64,000 nt of DNA, taken from positions 992,001-1,056,000 of the forward strand of contig JAZGTN010000047.1 in assembly GCA_037783415.1 (NCBI GenBank), read 5' to 3'. This document shows positions 21,967 through 32,448 of the stretch, one piece after another; positions within the stretch are counted from its first letter, which is position 1, and every line of letters starts with the position of its first letter. The DNA comes from Leptasterias polaris. Its lineage: Eukaryota; Echinodermata; Asteroidea; Forcipulatida; Asteriidae. The position numbers and the translations under genes are program-made. The notes beneath the pieces are model-generated. The model had not been told where the DNA came from. It did no database searches and saw nothing but the letters and a program-made list of their open reading frames with translations.

Positions 21967-22190
21967 AAATCCTATTCGAAACTTTTTGCTCTTCACGTTT
22001 ACATGCCTACTGTTCTTTTTTTAAACCAGATCTCGCCAAATTTAGGCTCTACATGTTCCTTTTACTCTCATTGAGCGTTGCACAGGTCCAGAAAAGCCAC
22101 TCCGCAACTTAAAAATGGTTTCAAAGTGATAAATTCTTACCGTAACTCAGATTCCACACAGTGTGTTGTAACAAAAATGCGGTGGGGCGG
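21967..22190. repeat. Single arm of the 10221-10813 palindrome family
   Basis: Begins AAAATCCTATTCGAAACT and ends near GTGTTGTAACAAAAATG, the same junction as at 12950 and 29990. Confidence 0.75.
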
Positions 22191-22194
22191 GCCG

Positions 22195-22390
22195 GGTGTG
22201 GAATGATTTGTGTACAAAATCAACCCACGGTTGCCGGGACCAGCGTTGCTGCACACGGAGTACCAGTTTGTTTGGTAGGAGACTTTTTGCAAGCGCAGCA
22301 AACAGTCGTTGGAACAACATTTGACAGCGCAAGCACATGGCCTGAAAGTTTGCAGACCATTGAAATACGAGAATTATTATGCAAGTGTCC
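22195..22390. repeat. Conserved ~190-bp block upstream of ZNF3
   Basis: Second copy of the block at 15530-15740, with small indels that change the reading frames. This argues against a conserved protein-coding function for the block. Confidence 0.6.
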
Positions 22391-22548
22391 TTAAAACAAA
22401 ACAAGATGGAGTTCAATGACGCAGTTTGTGCAGTTTTGCAATAATGTGTATTTCAAACACCATCGTCTGATTTTGTACATCACATAAGTAGAAGTACCCA
22501 CTTGAAGAAAAGCACATAGCCATAATCATCATTCCTCTTCGTGCTCTC

Positions 22549-22686
22549 ATGGCAGATCAACGATCGAGATGGGAGGAGCTTAATATTACAGCATGCGCAG
22601 TGTCAGAATCAGAAGATGACATATCAACAGGTAGGCCCTCAAGTGGGAAGAACACTGTCAGAGCTAAGATGTACACATACATGTAG
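22549..22686 (+). CDS. Small acidic ORF or first coding exon (uncertain)
   Basis: ATG at 22549 in a good context (CTCATGGC) opens a 45-codon frame starting MADQRSRWEELN and continuing through an acidic SESEDD stretch. A plausible splice donor, CAACAG|GTAGGC, lies at 22630/22631, so this may be a first exon rather than a complete small gene. The copy at 16710 has the same start but a 2-bp deletion near the donor. The orientation is opposite to the zinc-finger genes. I do not recognise the protein. It could equally be a chance frame in a duplicated block. Confidence 0.3.
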   Translation: MADQRSRWEELNITACAVSESEDDISTGRPSSGKNTVRAKMYTYM

Positions 22687-22689
22687 TTG

Positions 22690-23134
22690 TACCCGCAAGA
22701 TTTCTATTTATAGTTATTTCTTATTTTCCACACCATTGTAAAGCTTCAAACACCACTTTCAATGCTTCATTTGTATTGTATTTATGTATCTGTTTGGATG
22801 AAAGAGTCATTTTATTACCGAGACAATACCATCTGTACACTCAAATGGCTGACCTTGCAAGGTGAAAGAAAGCAAGCAACCATGAAGATAAAAAAAAATT
22901 GAAGATAAATTTAATATTAGCCGAGAGTCTTAAATGTAAGACAAATGTTTGTACGCTTAATAAACACAACAGTCACTCAGCCCAGTATCAAAGACATGTG
23001 TAGTTTATAATATGAAGTCTTCTCCAACCCCGAAAAGTAATTAAATGAACAGTTTTTCAAGATTCTCATTATTTTGTATGTTTCCATCTAGTATTAAACT
23101 GTCATATTTATTGGGTAATTCTGATTTTCTTTAA
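22690..23134. repeat. Duplicated 3' flank of ZNF4 (block A)
   Basis: Matches 6040-6500 and 16850-17290. The match resumes after the inserted element at 24109. No gene is seen. Confidence 0.75.
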
Positions 23135-24108
23135 AGGCACCTGGCAGTGGTATTTTTTCAAAATAAAGCTTTTGTCATTAATATATACATTTTTATGAGT
23201 GGAATGTGAATAAACAATTTACTAAGGTTAAAAAATTGTATTTTTCTTTTAATTACAAATTTAAAAATAGGCCCCCCTTTACATGGCGCTGTTCGTGACG
23301 TCAATCGAGGCAGGAGAAAATGTGTAGTCTGGCCCCGTACATTACGTCTGGGTACCTGATCAGTATGATGCGTTTTCGTATTCGGACGTCACCACCCAAT
23401 GCAATCCTAGGACAGTGTACAGTCGACTAATACGAGACGCCAGTTTATACGAGGTTTTTCACCGGTCCCGAACTGTCCCATGCGCGTTTCTGTGTCTTAA
23501 AAACGGAAGATACGAGCATGGTCATAACGAGAACACGGATAATACGAGGTATTGTTTTTCCACCAGAAACATTTCGCTGGTAACCTAAGCTTCACTGCAA
23601 CTTCCCTTGCACACTACTACCAACGAAAAAATCCCCGGGCTATCCAAGTGTTCGCTGCATAGCGCTGAAAACGACGTCGGACCGGACCACTTTGCCCTCG
23701 TTAGCCTAACTTTCGATGCCCGTAACGGCCTATATTTGGGATCTGCAGGAAAAAAATGCTGGCTGACCCCATCTTTAGTCGTTTTGCTGCATCCAGCAGC
23801 AATTTTCGCTGGAAAAATGCAAGAAAAAAAAAACCTTTTGGATAACCAAACGAAACGTACAATCTCACTACTTGCACGTGTATATACAACGTAAATGCAG
23901 GCAAGTTCGAGTGGGGTCGATGTTCAATCGAGGCGAAGTCTTCCTCGATTGACGTCACAAAAAGGGATGGGCGGAGTCGCCCCCAAACAACTTTATCTAT
24001 TTTTTTTACATATAAATACTGACAAACAATTACTCAAAAAATTGTTTTATTGTTAATATACATATACTCTTTTATTTAAAAAAAAAATAATTCTATTTCC
24101 AGGTGACT
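23135..24108. mobile_element. TTAA-flanked non-autonomous transposon, 974 bp
   Basis: Ends are AGGCACCTGG and CCAGGTGACT, flanked by TTAA on both sides (23131-23134 and 24109-24112). The paralogous flank near 6470 (GATTTTTTAAATCCC) has the empty site. The subterminal arms also pair, sharing GTGACGTCAATCGAGG. No transposase frame. TTAA duplication is typical of piggyBac and Kolobok superfamilies; which one is unresolved. Confidence 0.8.
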
Positions 24109-24398
24109 TTAATCCCATTTTTGTTTGTATGAAAAACATTGTTGCTGCCCCATTTAAAATATCTACATCAGCAAGCAGTGACTAGCCAGCAGGACCAGTT
24201 AGCTTGTGATTTCACTGGTCATTCCACAGCTTTTTCACTGAGTCCATTTGTTAAGGTTTTCTTTCAACATTGTCATTAGCTTAGGACTTGATGTGAAGTG
24301 GTTTACATGTAGCGATGGAACTTCAGCAATAAACTAGCCAGCAGGACTAGTTGGGAAGAATTTTGACTGGTTCTCAGGTGTTTAAACTGGCATTTGAC

Positions 24399-24632
24399 CA
24401 GACGATCCAGCTGTGTAGTAACGAAAACCTAACCGCTATCTAAACCGCTAACACCCCAATAACCACACGCCACTAGAGAGCGCTATCAGTTCCATAACCG
24501 CTATCACATGGTGTGATTGCGGTTACGGGAATGATAGCGCCCTCTGGTGGCGAGTGGTTGGTGGGATGATAGCGGTTTTGAAAGCGGTTAGGTTTTCATG
24601 ACTACACAACTGGAGCGTCTTGGAACCAAGAC
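24399..24632. mobile_element. Palindromic MITE sharing ends with 1864-2240
   Basis: Arms carry CTGTGTAGT and GAAAACCTAACCGCT and their complements, around a centre near ATCACATGGTGTGAT. The right end, CGTCTTGGAACCAAGACTA, resembles the terminus of the element at 1864-2240. The matching left tip is missing. Confidence 0.65.
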
Positions 24633-24784
24633 TACATGAAGGAGAACAGATTCTCATTATTTTCTTAGATCCAAGCACATTATTGAGTATCTCTGATTAT
24701 GTAATCCCCTTATTACTTTAAACTTATTAAACTAACGATAATTTATCTTCACCCACAAAACAAATCACAACTTTACACATCAAA

Positions 24785-26075
24785 TAAAAGGTCTCCAGTT
24801 TGGGTACGCCAACGCTGATGGTCTGTCAGAAATGTTAGCATCATGAAAGCTTTTCTCACAAACCAATGTTTTTTCTCTGATGGTAGGTGAGGCCATTTTT
24901 AAGAAAAAATTCCTTTCCACAAATGTCATGAACAAATGGTTTCTCTCCAGTGTGGATACGCTGATGAGTGGTAAAGGGGGTTTTACAAGAAAATTCTTTT
25001 CCACAAAAGTCACAAATAACTTTCTCCAATGTGCTGATGATCTGTCAGTGATGATTTCCTTGTGACCAGCTCATGCCTTGTCAGGCTGGTTTTAAAAGAG
25101 AAGGCTTGTCCACAGATATCACAAATGAATTGCTTCTCTCCAGTGTGGACCAGCTGATGCTGTGTCATGTTTTCTTTACGCGAAAAAGCTTTTCCACAAA
25201 AGTCACAAACTAATGGTTTCTCTCCTGTGTGGACATGCTGATGATTTATCAGGGATGTTCTGTGCTTAAAGGTTTTTCCACAAACATCACAAAAAAATGC
25301 TTTCTCTCCAGTGTGGACACACTGATGGTCTGTCAGGGACGATTTCTGTGTAAAAGCTTTTCCACATTTGAAGTCACACACAATTGTTTCTCTCCAGTGT
25401 GGACCACCTGATGCCTTGTCAGGCTGTTTTTTTAAGAGAAGGCTTGTCCACAGATATCACAAATGAATGGCTTCTCTCCAGTGTGGACCTGGTGATGCCA
25501 TGTCATGTTTTCATTACATGAAAAAGCTTTTCCACAAAAATCACAAACAAATTATTTCTCTCCAGTGTGGGAACGCAAACGGTATTTCAGGGACAATTTA
25601 TGTTTAAAAGCTTTTCAACAAAAGTCACAAACAAATGGTTTCTCTCCTGTGTGGAACAGGGATGTTCTGCGCTTAAAGGGTTTTCCACAAATATCACAAA
25701 CAAATGATTTCTCTCCAGTGTGGACACGTTGATGGTCTGTCAGGGAGGATTTTTGTGTGAAAGTTTTTCCCTCACAGATTACAAACAAATGGTTTCTCTC
25801 CAGTGTGGACCAGCTCATGCCGTGTCAGGTTGGTTTTAAAAGAGAAGGCTTGTCCACACATATCACAATTAATAGTTTCTCTCCTGAGTGGACACGCTGA
25901 TGGTCTGTCAGGTGTGAATTCCTGGTGAAGGCTTTTCCACAAGAGTCGCAAACAAATGGTTTCTCTCCTGTGTGGACACGATGATGTTTTCTCAGGGATG
26001 TTGTGTGTTTAAAATTGTTCCCACAAATATCACAAACAAATGGTTTCTCTCCTGAGTGGACACACTGATGGTCTG
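24785..26075 (-). pseudogene. Decayed C-terminal finger array of ZNF4
   Basis: About 14 further fingers follow the ZNF4 frame but in several frames. Open pieces lie at 25010-25381 (four fingers) and 25615-25818. Lesions include a 1-bp loss in CACAATTAATAG at about 25868, identical to those at 31487 and 32487, a lost spacer giving [11 protein letters not shown], and an inserted Lys in CDFKCGK. It is probably no longer translated. Confidence 0.8.
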
Positions 26076-27422
26076 TCAGGTATGAGTTCCTGGTAAAGAC
26101 TTTTCCACAAGAGTCACAAAAAATGGTTTCTCTCCTGTGTGTACACGCTTATGTTTTCTCAGGGATGATGTGTGTTTAAAGTTTTTCCCACAAATATCAC
26201 AAACAAATGGTTTCTCTCGAGTGTGGACCAGCTCATGCCGTGTTATGTGTCCTCTTTGCGAAAAAGCTTTTCCACAAAAATCACAAACAAATGGTTTCTC
26301 TCCTGTGTGGCAACGCTGATGATTTATCATGGATGTTCGGTGCTTAAAGGTTTTTTCACAAATATCACAAACAAATGGTTTCTCTGCTGTGTGGGTACGC
26401 TGATGGTCTCTCAGGTTTGATTTCGTTGTGAAGGCTTTTCCACAAAAGTCACAAACAAATGGTTTCTCTCCTGTGTGGACAAGATTATGGGTTATCAGGG
26501 ATGTTCTGCGCTTAAAGGTTTTTTCACAAATATCACAAACAAATGGTTCCTCTCCAGTGTGGGTATGCTGATGGTTTCTCAGGTGTGATTTCGTTGTGAA
26601 AGTTTTTCCACAAAAGTCACAAGCAAATGGTTTCTCTCCAGTGTGGGTATGCTGATGGTCTCTCAGGTGTGATTCCGTTGTGTAAGTTTTTCCACAAAAG
26701 TCACAAGCAAATGGTTTCTCTCCAGTGTGGACAAGCTGATGACGTTTCAGGTTTTCTTTACGTGAAAAGGATTGTTCACAAAAATCACAAACGAATGGTT
26801 TTTCTCCAGTGTGGACACGCTGATGCTGTGTCAGGTTGGTTTTTAAAGAGAAGGCTTGTCCACACACATCACAAACAAATGGTTTCTCTCCAGTGTGGAT
26901 CCGCTGATGCTCTGTCAGGTTTGATTTCTGTGTGAAAGTTTTTCCACATACGTCACAAGCAAATGGTTTCTCTCCAGTGTGGACACGCTCATGCCGTGTC
27001 AGGTTGGTTTTGAAAGAGAAGGCTTGTCCGCACATATCACAAATGAATGGTTTCTCTCCAGTGTGGATCCGCTGATGCCGTATCATGTGTCCTTTATGCG
27101 AAAAAGCTTTTTCACAAAAAACACAAACAAATGGTTTTTCTCCAGTGTGGACAAGCTGATGGTATGTCCAGGACGATTTCCGCTTGAAAACCTTTCCACA
27201 AAAATCACAATATTGTTTCTTTTCATTGTGACCCTGCTGATGGTTTGCAAGCGATGATTTAAGTGAAAAAGCTTTTCCACAAAAGTCACCAACAGATTTT
27301 TTATTTCCAGTGTAAGCATGATGGTGGCATATTGGGTTGATTTTTTTCAATACTAATCTACAATTATCATAATCTAATGGTTTTTCTCCAGCGTGGGCAA
27401 GCTGACGACGTGTCAGGGGCAT
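26076..27422 (-). CDS. Poly-C2H2 zinc-finger protein (ZNF4), frameshift-truncated
   Basis: A 448-aa frame from MPLTRRQLAHAGEKPLDYDN through 14 fingers to a frameshift. The last finger starts GEKPF, then reads FVTLVEKSLPGTHT and stops, because one base is missing at about 26120 (CACAAAAAATGG, where intact fingers have CACAAACAAATGG). The first finger has lost its first Cys (SVGDFCGKAF). The 14 preceding fingers look functional, so a shortened protein is possible. The start was chosen as for ZNF3. A probable 3' splice site is at 27553-27555. Fingers 8 and 9 (ACDFCGKT..TESHLRDH and TKSHLRNH) are recent duplicates. Confidence 0.85.
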   Translation of the reverse strand: MPLTRRQLAHAGEKPLDYDNCRLVLKKINPICHHHAYTGNKKSVGDFCGKAFSLKSSLANHQQGHNEKKQYCDFCGKVFKRKSSWTYHQLVHTGEKPFVCVFCEKAFSHKGHMIRHQRIHTGEKPFICDMCGQAFSFKTNLTRHERVHTGEKPFACDVCGKTFTQKSNLTEHQRIHTGEKPFVCDVCGQAFSLKTNLTQHQRVHTGEKPFVCDFCEQSFSRKENLKRHQLVHTGEKPFACDFCGKTYTTESHLRDHQHTHTGEKPFACDFCGKTFTTKSHLRNHQHTHTGEEPFVCDICEKTFKRRTSLITHNLVHTGEKPFVCDFCGKAFTTKSNLRDHQRTHTAEKPFVCDICEKTFKHRTSMINHQRCHTGEKPFVCDFCGKAFSQRGHITRHELVHTREKPFVCDICGKNFKHTSSLRKHKRVHTGEKPFFVTLVEKSLPGTHT

Positions 27423-27559
27423 TTTAAATGGGAAAACTTCTCCACAGAGTATGTTTACAAAATGTTTTTGCTCTGGAAGGATTTCCCACAAAATGTAGTC
27501 AAAACAAACGATTTCTCTTCACAATGACATACATGAGGTTTCCTTGGAAGCTCTGTAAA

Positions 27560-28350
27560 AAAAATGAAGAACATTTTTAATCTGGAATAATATTTGTGAT
27601 TGATCGCTTTAATGGAAAGATATAAACTGTTGTATTAGCAACATTGACTTTACATGTACATAAATACACTCCTTAACCCTTTCAGCCCAAATGGCCATTT
27701 TAGTCAACTGGGGTTGGAATGCACTATACCCTGCTTGAGCGACAATGGCAACTTTTGTCTCCCAAGATAACACACAAAAAGAACTCCAGTCTGAGCACAA
27801 TGGACACTTGTTAAAAAGCTGAAGTTTGTCCTGCTCACCCTCCATGATATCCATCATTGGAAAGAGAAAGATCGGATCTTTCCCATGACGGTGAAATAAA
27901 AAGGGGTTGTTATTATGCAACCACTTCAACTTGGAGTGGAAAGATCCAAAATGCCAAACACTTACATAGCGCAATTATTAGGTTGTGTGCAAAAAAGTGT
28001 TTGGGTTTACAGAACATACTGAGGAAACAAAGACCAAGAACTTGGACTTTTATTGGCTGATTTTAATGATTTTTTTATAATATGAAAGGAAATTCACAAA
28101 GTTTGTCAAATGTTTGTATTACTAATTAATCTAAAAAGAAATCTTCAACTTCAAGTTCAAGGACACGACAAGGTAATAATAGAGTTTGTAAAAATTGAAC
28201 TTTGAACACAAGCTTTATTCCTGTTGTGTGAAAATGTGTGCTTCAAGCTCGAGTGGTCAAATAATGTGGGCTCCAGTGGTTGTTTATGTCAACTGGTCAA
28301 AAGAAATGGTAAAACTAAAAGGTTGGGTCATATTTGGAAATTGCCCCCAC
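27560..28350. repeat. Duplicated 5' flank of ZNF4
   Basis: Counterpart of 1741-2750, without the 377-bp element. No frame is convincing. Confidence 0.85.
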
Positions 28351-28403
28351 TCGAAAAAAAATTTGTAATTTTATATTTTATTGTGGCTTAGCAGCTTAGG
28401 GAC

Positions 28404-28973
28404 TTATGCACGTATCAATTGTAGTCCCGGCCCTGGGGGACCCGGGACTTTGGCAGAGGTAGCCGGGACATACAAGGGGATGTGCAAAAACCGTGCCCTG
28501 CTAGCCGGGACAATAGCAGGGTCTTTGCCGAGGTTGTACAATTTGTTTCCCCGCCCTACCGGGACAATAGCGGGGACTTTGCCGAGGTTGTACAAATTGT
28601 TTCCCCGCCCTACCGGTAAAATAGCGGGGACTTTGCCGAGGTTGTACCATTTGTTTCCCCGCCCTACCGGGACAATAGCGGATCGTGTTGTGGTTGTGAC
28701 AAATGCCCTGCATGTCGGTCGGGCCGGGATCGTGCGGGGGTTGTTATAAATGCCCCGCATGCCGGGGCCAGGATCGTGCGGGGGTTGTTATAAATGCCCC
28801 GCATGCCTGGGCCGTGATCGTGCGGGGCATGTACAAAAACAAGTGCCCCGCCCCGGCCGGGCAGTAGCAGGGCATGGCAGGGACTATCACGCCAAGCCAT
28901 TTTTACATCCCCGGCCAAGTCCCCGCTAGTCCCGGGTCCCCCAGGGCCGGGATAACAATTGATATGTGCATTA
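28404..28973. mobile_element. GC-rich TIR element with internal minisatellite, copy 1
   Basis: TTATGCACGTATCAATTGTA and TCCCGGCCCTGGGGGACCC at the left are mirrored at the right end (ACAATTGATATGTGCATTA). Inside, a ~57-bp unit containing TTTGCCGAGGTTGTAC and TTTCCCCGCCCTACCGG is repeated three times, followed by repeats around AATGCCCCGCATGCC. It is strikingly GC-rich against AT-rich surroundings. No coding function is likely; the long antisense frames come from the repeat. Confidence 0.8.
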
Positions 28974-28998
28974 TGAGACCGATGTTAAAAGAGAGCCA

Positions 28999-29567
28999 TT
29001 ATGCACTTATCAATTGTAGTCCCGGCCCTGGGGGACCCGGGACTTTGGCAGAGGTAGCCGGGACATAGACGGGGATGTGCAAAGAACTGTGCCCCGCTAG
29101 CCGTGACAATAGCGGGGTCTTTGCCGAGGTTGTACAAATTGTTTCCCCGCCCTACCAGGACAATAGCGGGGTCTTTGCCGAGGTTGTACAATTTGTTTCC
29201 CCGCCCTACCGGGAAAATAGCGGGGACTTTGCCGAGGTTGTACCATTTGTTTCCCCGCCCTACCGGGACAATAGCGGATCGTGGAGTGTGTCACAAATGC
29301 CCTGCATGGTGGTCTGGGCCGGGATCGTGCGGGGGTTGTTATAAATGCCCCGCATGCCGGGGCCGGGATCGTGCGGGGGTTGTTATAAATGCCCCGCATG
29401 CCTGGGCCGGGATCATGCGGGGATGTACAAAAACAAGTGCCCTGCCCCGGCCGGGCAGTAGCGGGGCATGGCAGGGACTATGACGCCAAGGCATTTTTAC
29501 ATCCCCGGCCAAGTCCCTGCTAGTCCCGGGTCCCCCAGGGCCGGGATTACAATTGATATGTGCATTA
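28999..29567. mobile_element. GC-rich TIR element, copy 2
   Basis: Second copy in the same orientation, only 25 bp after the first, with the same ends (TTATGCACTTATCAATTG to GATATGTGCATTA) and the same internal repeats. Point differences show it is not an exact duplicate. Confidence 0.8.
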
Positions 29568-29569
29568 TT

Positions 29570-30200
29570 TCACGGTTTATTTTTATTTAAACATTGTATG
29601 AAAGTGCAATTAAAATTTGTTGTCGGCAGTTGTCGTCAGTTGTCGGCTTTTAGTGTGACCGACTGTGACTGATACTGAGCGATAGCTCCGCGCTGGTTAC
29701 TCATGCCGCCATGGGATGTAACCCGCTATGCTATCGTCACCAATACCCTCATTTATTTAAGTGACACCGACCATGAACATACAAAATCCTATTCGAAACT
29801 TTTTGCTCTTCACGTTTACATGCCTAGTACTGTTCTTTTTTTAAAACCAGATCTCGCCAAAATTAGGCTCTACATGTTCCTTTTACTCTCATTGAGCGTT
29901 GGACAGGTCCAGAAAAGCCACTCCGCAAATTAAAAATTGTTTCAACGTGATAAATTCTTACCGTAATTCAGATTCCATTCAAACAGTGTTGTAACAAAAA
30001 TGGCGGTGGAGTGGAATAAATCAACCCACGGTTTGCCGGGACCAGCGTTACTGCACACGGAGTACCAGTTTGTTTGGTAGGAGACTTTTTGCAAGCGCAG
30101 CAAACAGTCGTTGGAACAACATTTGACAGCGCAAGCACATGGCCTGAAAGTTTGCAGACCACTGAAATACGAGAATATTATTAGGCAAGTGTCATTTTTT
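29570..30200. repeat. Repeat arm plus third ~190-bp block
   Basis: 29785-29960 is a single arm of the 10221-10813 family. 30015-30185 is the third copy of the block at 15530-15740. 29570-29780 shows no gene but partly matches 12690-12745. Confidence 0.7.
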
Positions 30201-30214
30201 TAAAACATTGGTAA

Positions 30215-30545
30215 CATTGGTAAGATTGAAAATATAAATGTTCACAGATCTGCTTATAACTTACATGGTATAAAGATGGTCATGATGGAAAACTTCCCTT
30301 GAAATAGTTTTGCTGGAAATGCCACGGTTTTTAGGAAATGAGTAAAACAGTAGTCTTTATCCTGCAGGATAAAATCTCATGTTTGAAAAAAATTAAAGTG
30401 TATAATGGGGGTTTTCACTGTTTTCTCATGACTCCCAAGACCGATTAAGCTTAAACTTTCACAGATTTGTTATTTCATAGGTCACATCAAGTGTGGATAC
30501 AGGTCTTTGGCAATTACCAATGTTGTACACACCCTTTAAGTCAAA
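30215..30545. mobile_element. TTTAAAGG-family MITE fragment
   Basis: The right end (TGTGGATACAGGTCTTTGGCAA, then ACACACCCTTTAAG) matches 35780-35830. It is absent from the paralogous place near 15740-15885, so it inserted after duplication. Confidence 0.55.
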
Positions 30546-31372
30546 GAAAAAATATGGTTTTGCGTCCTGCCAACTGGGTATGGAAAAAGCCTAATTTATG
30601 GAGTATTTGCAAGGATAATAGATAAAAGTTATAACCCAAGTATTTCGGTTGTCGTTTCTTCTTGATTATTACTCATCATCATGCCTGATGCAAACTACGT
30701 ATTGGTTCATCATTTAAGGGTTTTTTTGGCACCCATTGGCATGCCTACATTAAGTTATGTTATTGTTTTTAATTTTCCATTTTAAGACTGGATTGATCTA
30801 GGCTTTCAAGTCTCAGTTGCTATTTTTACTGTTATAAATCCTGGGGACCTGGCCGTCTTAGAATGGGCTTGTCTTGTTGTCTGTTTTGATTTTATTGTTT
30901 GCTGTTCTTGCTTTGATTTGCCAGTGTTACTGTTTCCATTTCAACATCAGACAAGTTGCTCTACCACCACACCCATCTGAAATCTAAAACATCATTTCTC
31001 ACTCGGTGTGCTTTGATTATTTAATTATGAAGCAATTAACACATTTATGAAGACAAAAACTTTTAATTGATAATTTTTTTAAAGGTATTAGCTGAGAGTG
31101 TAGTGTAAGAGAGATGTTTTTTTTATATTTATACAACAGTTCAAAGACATGTTTAGTTTATAAGGAAGCCTTCTCAATCCCAAAAATCCAATTAAATAAT
31201 CCAACCAGTATAACAATATTGAGCATCTCTGATTTTGTAATCCCTTTATTACTTGAAACTTATTGTTACTAACCATAACAAATCTTCACTCACAAAACAA
31301 ATCACAACTTTATACATCAAATAAAAGGTTACTCTCCAGTTTGGGTCACTGATGGTCTGTCAGGGAGGATTT
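30546..31372. repeat. Duplicated intergenic segment and ZNF5 3' flank
   Basis: 30545-31030 matches 15885-16400; 31030-31345 is block B of the 3' flank (as 6920-7227). A minus-strand AATAAA lies at 31245-31250, about 120 nt past the last finger. Confidence 0.75.
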
Positions 31373-32448
31373 CTATATGAAAGCTTTTCCACATAAGTCA
31401 CAAACAAATGGTTTCTCTCCAGTGTGGAACAGCTCATGCCGTGTCAGGTTGGTTTTATGAGAGAAGGCTTGTCCACACATATCACAATTAATAGTTTCTC
31501 TCCTGAGTGGACACTCTGATGGTCTGTCAGGTGTGAATTCCTGGTGAAGGCTTTTCCACAAGAGTCGCAAACAAATGGTTTCTCTCCTGTGTGGACATGC
31601 TTATGTTTTCTCAGGGATGATGTGTGTTTAAAGTTTTTCCCACAAATATCACAAACAAATGGTTTCTCTCCTGAGTGGACACGTTGATGTTCTGTCAGTG
31701 ATGATTTGTATGTGAAAGCTTTTCCACAAGAGTCACAAACAAATGGTTTCTCTCCTGAGTGGACACGCTGATGGTCTGTCAAGTATGAGTTCTTGGTGAA
31801 GGCTTTTCCACATAAGTCACACACAAATGGTTTCTCTCCTGTGTTGAGACGCTGATGTTGTCAGTGATGATTTGTGTGTGAAAGCTTTTCCACATAAATC
31901 ACAAACAAATGGTTTCTCTCCTGTGTGGACACGCTGATGTTTTCTCAGGGATGTTGTGTGTTTAAAGTTTTTCCCACAAATATCACAAACAAATGGTGTC
32001 TCTCCTGAGTGGACACGCTGATGGTCTGTCAAGTACGAGTTCCTGGTGAAGGCTTTTCCACATAAGTCACACACAAATGGTTTCTCTCCTGTGTGGACAC
32101 GCCGATGTTCTGTCAGTGATGATTTCTGTGTGAAAGCTTTTCCACATAAATCACAAACAAATGGTTTCTCTCCTGTGTGGACACGCTGATGGGCTGTCAG
32201 GTGTGAGTTCCTGGTGAAGGCTTTTCCACATAAGTCACACACAAATGGTTTCTCTCCTGTGTGGACACGCCGATGTTCTGTCAGTGATGATTTCTGTGTG
32301 AAAGCTTTTCCACATAAATCACAAACAAATGGTTTCTCTCCTGTGTGGACACGATAATGGTCTGTCACGGAGGATTTGTGTATGAAAGCTTTTCCACATA
32401 AGTCACAAACAAATGGTTTCTCTCCAGTGTGGACCAGCTCATGCCGTG
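31373..32448 (-). pseudogene. Frameshifted C-terminal finger array of ZNF5
   Basis: About 13 fingers in at least three frames: 31817-32368 (six fingers), 31444-31824 (four fingers) and 31373-31570. Breaks include loss of TTC around 31855 (CTGATGTTGTCAG) and the 1-bp loss at about 31487 seen also at 25868 and 32487. The array ends SSLTDHQ and a stop, as in ZNF2. The order of fingers repeats that in 32449-33600, so this is an internal tandem duplication followed by decay. Confidence 0.8.

Noticed and set aside
28381..28760. Frames with repeated GTLPRLYKLFPRPTG on one strand and PRQSPRYCPGRAGKQ on the other
   Set aside because: Both strands are open because of a GC-rich minisatellite inside a transposon; no initiation or homology.
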